Below are positions 26,101-39,100 of a DNA stretch of 64,000 nucleotides, piece by piece. Made by a program: the position numbers and the translations under genes. Where the stretch lies: NCBI GenBank assembly GCA_035772405.1, contig JAYKKM010000351.1, positions 3,912,501 through 3,976,500 of the forward strand, given 5' to 3'. This DNA is from Chrysogorgia sp. JL179-B06 (taxonomy: Eukaryota; Cnidaria; Anthozoa; Scleralcyonacea; Chrysogorgiidae). The notes beneath the pieces are model-generated. The model did no database searches, had not been told where the DNA came from, and saw only the letters and a list, made by a program, of their open reading frames with translations. Each line of letters starts with the position of its first letter. Position 1 is the stretch's first letter.

Positions 26101-29100
26101 GATGATCCTTGATCAGGGATGATCTGAAATCAGAAATGATCTGAGATGATATGAAATTAGGGATGATATCTTACTCTTGTTCCTCCTCTTCCTCTTGCTC
26201 CTCGTCGTCTTGCTCCTCCCTTTCTCCCTCTCTTGCTCCTCCTCATCCCCTTCTCCTTGTGCTACTCCTGCTCTTGCTCCTGCTCTTGCTCCTTCTCCTC
26301 TTTTCCTCCTCCTCCTCCTCCTCTTGCTCCTCCTCTTGGTCCTCCTATTTCTCCTCATCTTGCTCCTCGTGCTCCTCTCTTGCTCTTTCTCCTCCTCGTG
26401 CTCCTCCTCTTTCGCCGCATCTTACTCTTGCTCCTTCCCTTGCCCCTGCTCATGCTCCAAAATTGCTTCTCTTCCTCCTCTTCTTCCTCCTCCTCTTGTC
26501 CCTCCCCTTCTCACTGTGATATCCTCTTCCACTTTCTCCATCCCTAATCATCATTCATTTTGTAGCGCCTCGTTAGTTATGGTTACGTCACATCAATCAA
26601 TGGCGTCTAACCCGAACATCTACCACCCTTCTACAACCCTTAACTCATTAGTTATTCCACGAGAACAATTCCGAACCATTGAATACCTTTCCAACCATTT
26701 TGGCACGATGGCATACCAATCATTCTGGAATGACATCATATAAAAATGGTTGGGAAGATATTCAATGGTTCGCAATTGTTCGAGTGGAATGACTAATGAG
26801 GTCAAGGATTGTAGTTGGGTGGAAGATGTTAGGATTAAAGTGCATTGAGTGATGTGACATAAGCATAACTAATGAGCCGCTATAACATGAATGCTGATTA
26901 GTGTTAGGTATGGAAAAAGTGGAAGAAGATATTACAGTGAGAAGAGGAGGAGGAGGAGCAAGAGGGGAAGAGTAGCAACATGAGGAGTATAAGGAGGAGC
27001 AAGAGGAGGAGCAAGAGGAGGAGCAAGGGGAGGAGCAAGAGGAGGAACAAGAGGAAGAGCAAGAGGAGGAGAATGACGAGGAAGAAAAAGAGGAGCAAGA
27101 GGAGGAGCAAGAAGAAGAAAAGCAAGAGGAGGAGCAAGAGAGGGAGAAAGAGGAGGAACAAGAGGAGGAGGAGCAAGAGGAGGAGGAGAAAGAGGAGCAA
27201 GAGGAGGAGCAAGAAGAGGAGCAAGAAGAAGAGGATGAGATCATCCCTAATCTCAGATCATCCCTGATCAAAGATCATCTCTTGAACATGTCCAGGGTTG
27301 ACTTGTTTCGCTCGACTGACTGTCACTGGGATATTTTAAGAGAACAATAGAGTGATAAAACTTCGCGAACCCTTAACCCTGGATATTATTGGTATTCGTA
27401 AGTAATTTCCCGAATAATCTCAGATGCTCTTCTGACGATTGACATTACGTGATTGTCAACATGTGAAGGATTAGGATTCATTCATTCATTCATTCAAAAT
27501 AATCTTTAATGAGGAAACCTGATCACTTATACAGTGATTTTCATCAGGGACCTACACTATTCTACATAAATAAAACTAATTAATCTACTAAAGTTATTAT
27601 ATCGAATATAAAATTAAGTAAAATCAAATCAAGTCGTACAAAATGTAGTAAAAATGTTTTAAAATATTTTTTAAAAAGATGAAGTTCCTTAATAGTCCTT
27701 TTCGATAGTTCAATGTTGTTCCAATCATCAGTGGCATGTGATAACACAATCCATTGACCCCAGCGGCGTTTAGAAAATGGCTTCCTGATGTTATCTTTAT
27801 TCCTAGTGTTATAAGCATGCACGCACTGATTTATTTAAAATTGGATTTGAATCGTATTCAATATAACCATTTAAACATTTATACATAAATATAGCTCGAT
27901 GTCTAGATCTTCTTTGTGCCAATGGTATCCAATCCAATTTACTTAATGCATTAGTAGCAGAAGAACGGTATGGTAGATCAAGGATCTCCCTTGCCATCTC
28001 GTTATGTAATAAGAATAAATATAAGGGCAAGGATAATGATGAGAGATAAGGATAAAAGATAAGAATAATGATAAAAGATAAGAATACGGATAAGGAGTAT
28101 TCTTGAAACGGTGATTTCGGGCCATGTGGGCCATGCTATGCCCCCCTGCAGGCCATCTGAATTTATTCTAATAAAAACAAGAGGTGTTATACATAGGAAA
28201 TATATCCAGGATGTAAAGAAACGGATTTTTAATACAAATTTATTGTGCAAAAGGCAAAGGCAAAACTCTCGATATAGACAATCTTAATCGATAAACGGTT
28301 TTGAAATTTTAATATATCATATTAATAAGGTTTTATCTATCTCCATAAGAGCTCTTTTAGTTTGATTCCTTAACGATTTTTTAATGACTCATTAAGAGGC
28401 ACGTGCCATTGTTCCTACATGTGCTCTGAGGCGAAATATGCAAATATCAACCGTAGAAACAATTGGCATAGCATTAAAAAATAAAAATAGCAACGCTCGT
28501 TCGTTAGTTAGTACACAAGTTTTAATTCACCAACGGTTTCACGTTATATTTTTCTATGTCCACACGTTTTAAATCTTTAACAGTTCCTCTCACTGCTTCC
28601 CGAATGGTTTCTTCATCCAATACATCGCTTACTTTGAAAACGAAAGCGAGAGAAGTGACAATTCGGTCAAAATGTTTAGGGTTCATATGCAAATATCAAC
28701 AGTATAAGCATTTGGTATAGAAGTACTGCGAACGTACTGCCGTGAAACCGCTTCAATATCACTTGGACATGTTCGTTCTCGCACACCGCATACACCTAGT
28801 TGCTAGACCACGTAATAAACACTGCGGAGATGAATAAATTAACAACTTATAAATAGTGACGTCATCGGTGGTGCACCAGCACCATCGGCCGCTGAATATC
28901 CACTCTATATACTACTTACGATCACACGGATCGGTTTTGTAATATCTTTATTTTATTTATTTCATTAGACTTGAATGCCAAAGGAGTTATCGTCACGAAA
29001 TGATCATGTTACAGTTTATATTTTTTTAGGGTTCTTGTTGACAGCGTCATGCACATGTAAAAACAGTTTGGTTTAAACAACCGATTTAATAGGTTGTCTC

Positions 29101-32100
29101 AGATTCGTACCAATCTGAATGGTTAAATTAACCAAACATTTTGAGTAAAATGACCGTATTTTGGTTGTTTCAACAAAGGAATTTAGTTTCATCCCTCAGA
29201 AAGGCCAATTGGTGAATCTGAGACAACCGAATAGGGTTGCTATTAGTGAATATACAGTACTAGTTCATTGTTAGTATGCATAAATACATGCCGTATGCAC
29301 CACTTGGAAATCTGAAACTTATATTGGGTATTATGCCAACTCGCAAACAAAAATCAGAATACAAAACGCAAAATCCTAGTCGAAAAGGGAACTCCAAATA
29401 CCTCCTAAGCGAGAGATATCACACTCAAAATTCTACGTTTTCTTGTACTCTTTTGACTCTAGGGCCGTATTTATGTTTTACAACTATGGCGGATGCTACC
29501 AGTTTCCTAAAGTTACAGCCTTCGTTAGCAACAAAGCAATATGATCACGTAAAGTATTTTACAGGACCAGAGATTGGGTCATCGGTCTTAATTATGTCGA
29601 GTCCTCGGCAACATTACTGTGAAACACGGCAATGAAATGACTTTGAAAGCAGTATGATTATCATCAAAAGCGTCAGCCAGTTGCAAAATTTCTCCCCAAA
29701 ATCAAACCGAAAATACACAATTTGAAATATGCCAGACGACAGTTCACCCTGCTACCAACACAACAAACAAATCACTCTGATTGTGTTGTTAAAATACAAT
29801 TAAAAAATCGGTAGTGATGTACACAAGATGGAAAAATAAAGTAGTTTTTGCATCCAAATATTCGTTGCTATATTTCTTTATTATATGGCTGTGCTATTTC
29901 CTGTGTTATGATTGGTCGACACACGGTCTGTAAAATCCCGTATCCGGACCGGGTAACCGATCCGAGCTCGCGTATTTTTTGTTGTTGTTTTCACCGGCGC
30001 GACATTCAATTTTTAAATTCGTTTTATTTCAAGCTATAGGCAAAAACTACGTAAACTGTTTCAAAAAGTAATAGAAAAGCTTTAAGCAAACATGAGCTCA
30101 GAGGAAAATTCTCAAAGCGAGTTCTACTACCCAGATGTAATGTTAAACGATGAAAACAACAGTGGAAATAGCGAAGGTGAACCAGCGCAACCGAGTGGTC
30201 AGGAGGAAACGGAGGCGTTCATAGCCAAGCAAAAGTCAGATAATACATGAAAAAGACGAGGAGTGACCTGAATATTGTGATGAAGTATTTAAACAGCATT
30301 CAACGGGGGAGCATAGCATTTGAGAGCTTAGCGGCTGACTAGATGGACCATCTGCAGAACAAGTTTTTCATGGAGGTGAGTAAGTCGGACAGCGGCGAAT
30401 ACGAGCCCAATACAATACCGAACTACCAGAGAAGTATCCAGAGGTTTCTCCAAGAGAAAAATATCCTTATAGCAACCTCAAGGATAAGCAGTTTGAAAAG
30501 TCTCCCAGGTCCTCACCACATGGAGGAAAGACTTGGTCAAGAAAGGTAAGGGAAATAAAGCCACAAATAAACCACTAACGGAAGAGGAGGAGAAAACACT
30601 GTTCAACACCGGACAGTTCGACGACGACAATTTTCAGAAGCACTTCAGCGAACAGTGTGGAGAATTGCGGAGAATTGTTTCCCTACACTTTGGGTTTAGA
30701 GCTCGCGACAAGAGCAGAAAACTTCGCTGGGGCGATGTGGAGCTGCAAGTTGGAAACAAAGGCCGCGAGATACTTGTGTGGACCGGTACAAAAACAAGAA
30801 CGGGATAGGAGCACGGGTATCAAAGAGCTTTACAGGCGAAGGCAGTGGCTATTGGAGGGATTAGATGCCCGGTTGAGCTTTATAAAAAATTCCGTAGTCA
30901 CCGTCCAGCAGAGATGAATGCCTCATATTCGCCATTTTTCTTCCCTGTGGGCAACGAACGACGCAGTTTGCATGGTTCATCAGTTCTCCGCTCGGAAAAG
31001 ACAAATTGGTAAACTACGTACTCTCCACAGCTTCAAAGAATGCTGGACTCCAGAAAAGTATTGAAGCGAAAATAACCAACTATTCTGTAAGGAAAACTGG
31101 CATTCCTTGTCTCCTAGAAGCAGATGTCCCCGAGACTTTTGTAGCAGAGCTAAGCGGCCATAAGAAAGTTGATAGTTTGAAACATTATACGTCAGGTGGA
31201 TACGAACACCAACAAGCTATGTCTCTCGCCCTTAGTAGAGCAGCACAGTCTCAGGAAATCATCCCAGTAGGCGGACCATCAGGTTATGTAGATGCCGGAG
31301 CGACAACATATCGTCCAGCGACAGATAACTTGATGCAAATCAACGCTATACGAAGCTCGATAAACACCCCAAATGTAGACGTGTCGTCGTTCTTTTCAAG
31401 CGTTCACTCTCTTTCTCGATGCAGTTTCCAGATATTTAACGGGCCAGTGACTTTAAGCAGCCAGTAAACCCCAGCGATGGAATTGGAAGGATTAAAAGAG
31501 CACGAGTTATTGAAAACGACGACGAAGACTAGGACTGATCGAGTTTCACGCCATGTGCTCGAGCGAAGTTGAAATTTCATTTCAAAACACTATAGCAGTT
31601 GTTCTACAGACTTCCAGATTTCAATTAAGAATTCCTGATTAGAGCTATTTCTGACAGATAAATTGTGTTTCTCAGATGGTGATAAGTTGTAAAGCGCTGA
31701 AATAAAAGCTTACCGTTGAACTTAGACTTGTTATTGTTTGGTGAGTGCTTCCCATGCAAATTATCGATGAACAAACGCGCGCTGTTTTCCGGAAGTGAAA
31801 TTGCGATGTAATTTTTTTTTAAAAGCCATATAAAACCTTTATTAAGCTAATTTAAAGATAAATCTTAGAGACCAGCAAATGACTTTGAGACAAGATATAA
31901 CAAAAGAGATTTAATTGTTTTAAATAAAATTGATTTAATAAAAGAGATATACTATGTCTTGTCTCAAAGTAATTTACTGGGCTCTAATATTTATCTTAAA
32001 TTACGTTTCCCGCGTGGTATATCTATTCAACCTTGTTCCCAGGGCATTTTGCCTCCGCGGTGGAAGGTCGGCGAAAATGGCCCTGGGATCGGCTGGTCCA

Positions 32101-32818
32101 TTCTATAATGCGATTGGCTTGTCATAAAACTCAATTAATTCTGCCGAGTTTTATTTATTCATCTAAATCTGAATGCTGTCTTCAAATTTTACAGCAAATT
32201 AGAAGTGATATAGCTTTCGCTAGATTGGATATATCTTCTTCATACCTTGTGTAAGAGATAACTATGGATGCATGGTGGATTATTATTAGCTTGTTAGCTG
32301 CTTTTATGTCGACGAATGCTGAACAACTCTGAAGAGCATTGAATATTTCTCAATTATTCAGGTCAAGAAAGTAGACAAGGCAATGGAACTACAAAAGTTA
32401 GCATATTTAAACACCCAGAAATTCTGGGTGTCATGTGACCAGCCGATCCCAGGGCCATTTTCGCCGACCTTCCGCTGTGGAGGCAAAATGCCCTGAGTAC
32501 GAGGTTGATATCTATTGCCACAATATTTATTAGCCCATCGCTTGTTCGGTCTGAATATAGAAATATCAGACCTCGGTCCTTTCACAAACCTCACGCAATT
32601 TAATCCGCTAAAACAGCTGACATAGTTAAGGGTTGTAGTTTTATTACATCGATTAGAGAATTAACATTCACTTACTGAGAGTATGGGGTTCAGATAGGAA
32701 AATACAAAAGCGTTTTCCCATGATTCTCTTGATTCTTTGGTCGTCAATCTTGGTTCAAAAAGGGCTATCAAATGGAGAAACGATACAATGTAAGAAATGT
32801 TGACGAACAAAATTGTCA

Positions 32819-32896
<78 letters not shown>

Positions 32897-35800
32897 TATA
32901 TGTGGCTGAATATTTTAAAAACCATAGCGGGTTTTCAAGGAGACCAGTCAATCAAAATCAAAATACAAATGTGTTGAGCGAAGGCCCTTTCACTTTATCG
33001 TCTATTAATTCATTGACTTGAGTGACGAGGGGCTTTCGCCCGAAAAGTTGAATAGATCTCTTACACACTATTTCGGCATTGCACCATCCTTTAATCTACA
33101 CTGCTTAGTACCGGAAAGGACGCAGAACATTTTTTAGTACTCTTCAATAAACCAACCATTTTAGTTGTACTGTATATTGCTTAGAAATCTTTAGGCGCAT
33201 TTTGGGATACTTAAAAGTGACATTTATGCTATATAGAGTACTATTACAACCACATTGAAAAATCACAATTGTAATGCAAGTTTGAAGTTTGTAGCTATAA
33301 TGGAAAAATTTTAAAATTTGAAAGTGTGTTATGTTTTAAATGTTCACAATTTAAAAAATATATAATTTTCCTCAATTGCACAGAAATCTTTTGACAAATT
33401 TTGAAATACTTAACGGAGAAAGTTGTACCATTGGAAAACCTTTGAACCAGCAAAAATTTGAAACTGTGTAATGTTTTGAATGTCTATAATTTTGAAAATA
33501 TATAATGTTGACACATAAGATAGAATTAAATCCATGCAGTTCAAAATATATACCATTTGTGCTTTAAAATACTGCAGAATAGCAAGTGGTTGTAATTTTG
33601 GGTATGGTAAACGAATAGGCTCAATCTTCCGTTAAATACAGTTGATACATTTTGTAACTTTTGTGAAAATATATTTCGTTTAATGGGAAATAACAAATCT
33701 CTCTCACCTCGTTGCCGATGCCGTGTGTGGTTTAAAATACCATTTAATATTAGGTGGATTATCAACATAGATTCATCCTCATTAGTCCCAGTAGACAGTG
33801 CCAGACATCGGATATCATGCTGAAGATGAGCTTGCAAAAAATCTATGACATTTGGTACTTGAGGTTTGATTATTGCATTAACATTCTATGTTGAAATAGA
33901 AAAAAAACACGTATCATTAGAATTCCCGACTACTTGGCAAATATTCCATTCCAGAAACCGGCCAAAAAGTTTATATCCAATGATTTGGTCGCCCACTCTT
34001 TGCTTTGATCCCCTGCCTCAAGTTGGCTAAACCGCTTCGCTTCGAATCATTGCATGTCGTGAAGCCGTAAGTTCCGTAAAGAACATATCAGACGTCAAAG
34101 CAATTATAGTTATAAATTCAAGTCTCTGCTGTCTTGGGTATGCTTGAAGAACGAAGATCTCTTCATCGGGCAAAGATGAATTTCGAATAAAAATTAACAT
34201 AAAAAATGATTAAGCGATTAACTCACTGGACGCACCTATCCGCCGGCGACCACTCACGGTTATTGAATACACCATCAACGTAGCTATCCAGCTATGTTTA
34301 CCAACCATTAACCAACCAACAAAAAAACAATCAATCAATTAACGAACCAACCAACCAACGAATGAATCAACCAACCCATTGAATCCGATAAATCGATTGA
34401 TCTTTCGGTCTGCCCTGTTAATCTTTCAGTCAGTCTATGCACGAGTTCGTGTATTGGTTATTACATTTATTTATTTTATTAATAACCATAATTCCTTAAT
34501 ATTGTATGTTATTGGAAACTAAACCCACCTGAATGTTCTGATCGGCACCCAGTAAAAGTGCTGCATGTGTGAGAAAGCGCAAAACCCCAAATGCTAAAGG
34601 AGATAGGTTCCTTTCGGACGACAACGACTGAGGTTGCGATTGCGCTGATCCAATGACATGCCCCGTGGTGGAGCGATCACTCCTAAAGAACACGAGCAGA
34701 AGTTGATGAAATAAGTTCACATTAAGTTGCAAAGGCTATATAGTTATTACCTCGAAGCAGCTCTATTCATTGCAGCTAGTTGACCTGAACCACCGATAGG
34801 AGCCCGGCAACCAGGACATGTGTAGGTCTGTTTTGGTCTTCCACACTACAAATAACACAAACATTATTCACAAGGTAAAACAAAATCAGCATCAAGTTTA
34901 TTACATGGAATTTATGTTTAGACATGACAGGATTCGTGCCAGGATTAGCTAAGTTCGATTATAAGGCACTAGAAAAGTGAAACTGACATTTACCTCTGTG
35001 ATCACATAACGATGTCCGTTGGGACACTCTTAAAAGTAAGAGGAAATTGGATATTAATTAAGTAATGGTATAAAAGTGTTACACTGCACGTGCAGATAAT
35101 TTGGACTCAGTTGGGAAAAGTCTAGTTGAGATATGGAAATGACGATATTCTGAACTTCACGTTACGAAGTTTCCATAACCAACTAAGAAATTACAAACAT
35201 CAACAACAATATTTACAGAATCTCATAGAGATTCAGTGTCCTAACGAAAATATGTTTGGAGATTAGGTATTTAAGTACTAGAAATACGTATACGCAACAA
35301 CCCCTCGCCCAATTGCTGTTTGAAACTTACAATACAGTACTTCTTTTGGTTCTAAATTAGATAATAGCCACTTCATTTGCCAAACTAAATAAATTTTCAG
35401 TGGACAATATCTCTCAGCTTTGTATTGGCTGAATTTAATTGTTTCATAGGACATCAAAATAAATACATGCAGTCCAAACTTTTTAATTTTTGAGTGCAGC
35501 AACAGAATAGTGGGGGTCTACTGCTGTTTCTACCATCAATCACTAAGAAAGAAATTACTTTTATCACAATATTGATGACTCACGAAATAATCAATGCAGT
35601 ATTTAGTAACAGTAAGTTGATAATTCTACCCACATTCGACTACTGTGATGTGGAGCTGGCAGGAATATGGATAACTAAATATTGATGGTCATAATCAGAG
35701 GTCTCTAGGCATGTCAGGGAAACTGATCTTTCCTAAGTCGGGACTTGAAACTGATTGGTTAATAGAAATCCCAAGTTTTGTACCTCTTGTTTTAGAAGCA

Positions 35801-36079
35801 AGTTACATTGTGTAATGCTAGTTAGGAAATTCCATGGCATTTTTACATCATATCTACCACTAAAGAGCTATTTTCCATGTTTCAATTAATCTGTTCATAC
35901 ATGTTATAGCACCATTATCTATTGCCAAATATATGTGAAGGATTACAACTTTTGAGTTAAAATTAGTTTTTGTAACATTGAACTGTACATTGATGAATAT
36001 GTGTTGAAATTTGTAACAACTGTAATTTGTTAGAAAACAAGACCCGGCTATCCTGTATAAATATTATTGTATTATTATT

Positions 36080-36114
<35 letters not shown>

Positions 36115-39100
36115 ACAACCAAAAACAACAACCAAAATTCCAACAACCAAAATTGGAACAACCAAAATTGGAGAATATTTCCGATACTTAGGAAGATACT
36201 TTGACTTCAAGATGTCCGATCAACAACACAAAACTGAACTTACCTCTCTCATTGACGAACTTATGACTGATATTGACTCGAAGCCACTACATCCAAAAAA
36301 TAAAATCCTTCTTTATACTCGCTATGTCTTATCCAAAATATCCTGGCATTTCACCGTTTCTACTATATCTAAAACTTGGATCTCAGAAAATGTTGACTCT
36401 ATAGTGAACAGTTATATTCGTAAATGGCTTGAAATACCAATATCAGGAACACTAAGTACTGTTTACCTAACCCGAAACAAATTTGGCCTTAGTATTTGTC
36501 CTCCATCTGTGAAATTCACCCAATGTCAAACAGTTCTCCGAATAGCTCTAAAAACATCTCCAAACCAAGCGATCAATGAACTCTGGAAGTCGACTAGTAA
36601 CAGCAGAAATATCCAGTATGACGTCTATAACTCAACCAAGCAAGTTCTTAAGGACTTTCGTTCTGAACAAGAGAATAGACTTCAAAATCATTTAACCTGT
36701 CAAGGCTCTTTCTTCTCTAATATCACAAAGTTCTCCCTCTCCCAGCTTACGAAGTTATGGTGTGCGTCTCAATCTAATCTACCGAAGAACATTTTTAACT
36801 TCACTATACGCTATATGAATAACTCGCTTCCCACACGCCAAAACCTTGCAAGATGGGGTATATCATCAACTTCAGATTGTTCCCTTTGTCTAGCCCCAGA
36901 AACACTTTTACACGTTGTAGCAGGTTGTCAATCATATCTGGAAAGATTTACATGGAGACATGACTCGATCTTAAACTTTCTTGCGACGAACTTACTGACG
37001 GTCAACGGTTCAAATCTCTATGTTGATCTTCCTGGATACAAAAGTCCATCAATAATAACCGGCGACACATACCGTCCAGATCTACTTTTGACGACTACAA
37101 ATGAATGTCTCTATATTGTTGAACTAACTGCTGGTTTCGAATCAAATCTCCAAAAAAATGTTGAACGTAAAAAAGATAAATATTTAGAATTAATTGAGGA
37201 GCAAAGTAAATCATTTAGATCTGTAAAATTTGTTAATTTATCAATGAGCTCTCTTGGTGTCTTTGCGAAAGAATGCTCTACATTCATAAAAATGCTCAAC
37301 GATCTTGGTTTTGACAAACTTCACCAAAAATATTGCGTAAAAAGAATGACGACGATTGCAATCAGAACCACATATTACATATTCTGCTGCCGAAACAAGG
37401 AATGGACAAATCCCGACTTACTTACATTTTAATGTTGTGCTGTATACTGTTATGTGTTTTTTTATAGTTATGTATTGATATTATCGATTCAAGTAGCCGA
37501 TTGTAAATTACCTGAAAAAGCGAGATTTACAATTGTATATGTAAAATCTAAATTTAAATTTAATAAAGTTTCCATTATTATTAATACTAATAATAATAAT
37601 GCATTGACAATAATACTACCAATAATAATGCCTAATGCAGATTGCAGATACCATATTTGCCATGTAACAAAGCATATATATGGCATTGTGTACTATAGTA
37701 CTATAGATGGAGTACTGTAAACACAGATTATATATGGAATACATGCCAGTATACAAAACATGGACGTCAAGATCATATCGTCAGAAACATAATATTCCTG
37801 GTTGAAAAAATGATAACCTAATTCTTATTGCCAGTGACGGCCTCTAACCATTGAGCCATCGCGATTCAGATGGAGAGACGTTACAATGATGCACTGGTTC
37901 TAATGATATATGTACTGCCTATGCACAGCAGTTACTATATATTTCTGTAATGACTAATGATTGGGTGTTAATATATACACTGCTGTTATATCAATAGAAT
38001 CAGTACATCAATGTAACGTTCACTGACCATCTGAGTCTTGGTAGCTCAATGATCAGAGCATCTCACTGGAAATCAGAAAGTTATCCCTGTCCGGACACAC
38101 AATAATTTTTCTGAGGATATGAGCTTGCTTGACAATCATCCATACAGTACTGTATTGTCTGTTTCCCCCGAGCTCTCCCTTATTCACTACAGCAGTGCAT
38201 GTATATATTAAGTATTAACACTGACAAGTATACATAGTAATGCTTGTTTATTGCTACAAAATTGTAGGCCAGGCCCAGGTCATATAAACACAGCAATAGT
38301 ATGCATGTTTTTTCACCCTAAACTACTGTATATATAGGCTAATTATCAAACAAATAGTATTTATAACTTGAGGTACACAAAAATAATAAACATACTGTAC
38401 ATGCAATTCCAAAATTTGTACTACACTTACTATTCAGCAGTATTATAAAGAACAAAGGTATATATTTTAAACAGGCTAGGACTGGCCATTGTTGCATGGA
38501 TTTAATTCCAACTGTCAAAATATTATACATATATTATATGTTTTGAAAATTCAAAACATTACACACCTTCAAATTTTCCCAATTCTCTCTGTTAAGTATT
38601 TCAAAAAGTGTCTATTAGATTTCGGAGCTTGGAGCAAATACACAATACAATGTATAATATTTAAATAACATTAAAATTAGCGAGTCAAGTCAAAAAGTTA
38701 AACGATAAAGTGAAGCACTGAACTGAACTGAAGTCGAAGGTAATGGCTATTCGTACGGTAGCCGTACGACGCTATAGTCTCTTAGAATTCAACGAAATGC
38801 GGGTAAATATCATCAAAATCCTAAACCTAACCCTAATCCTAACCAAATTGCTAACCCTAACCAAAAAAACTATGCAGAAAAGGCATTAATTGCTCAACAC
38901 AGACCGGTGAGTCGGTGACAATCACAATGTACATAATTATAATAGTCCTTTTACCTTTTACTTGTGTCTGTCCTTGATTATCTTGTCCTTCAACACTACA
39001 GTTTCGGCTTGAAATCAGCAGATAATATCTATAGTAATGTTTGTTACAAACAAACATTGCCATTTCCTCACAAAATCATCTTTTATGGCAATATAAATTT

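Larger units (their letters stand above)
24826..28912. mobile_element. Giant ~4.1-kb foldback (near-palindromic) element
   Basis: The left end (GATACAGGGTGG..TGCGGCCAGTGGTG) and right end (CGGCCGCTGAATATCCACTC) are inverted. Homology continues arm to arm through an ORF-bearing block, a GATAAG/CTTATC-rich block, a GATCTGAGATCA block, CTCCTC- versus GAGGAG-rich tracts, and a centre near 26722 (GAATACCTTTCCAACCATTT mirrored). The right arm is longer because it contains a LINE 3' end (27477-28020). No transposase was recognised. It lies in the 9-kb RNF213 intron. Confidence 0.8.

Noticed and set aside
26113..27271. Long Ser/Leu-, Arg/Lys- and Leu-rich frames on both strands
   Set aside because: Low-complexity CTCCTC/GAGGAG arms of the foldback, not proteins.
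29276..29635. 119-codon frame as a gene
   Set aside because: No family pattern, splice context or homology to neighbours that I could see; left as unexplained.
32661..33021. Ile-Tyr repeat frames
   Set aside because: Translation of (AT)n; only the 32676-32764 part is coding, as an RNF213 exon.
38040..38105. Possible functional tRNA
   Set aside because: D-arm and anticodon arm look tRNA-like but the T-arm is degenerate and the acceptor stem does not pair; treated as a tRNA-derived repeat.
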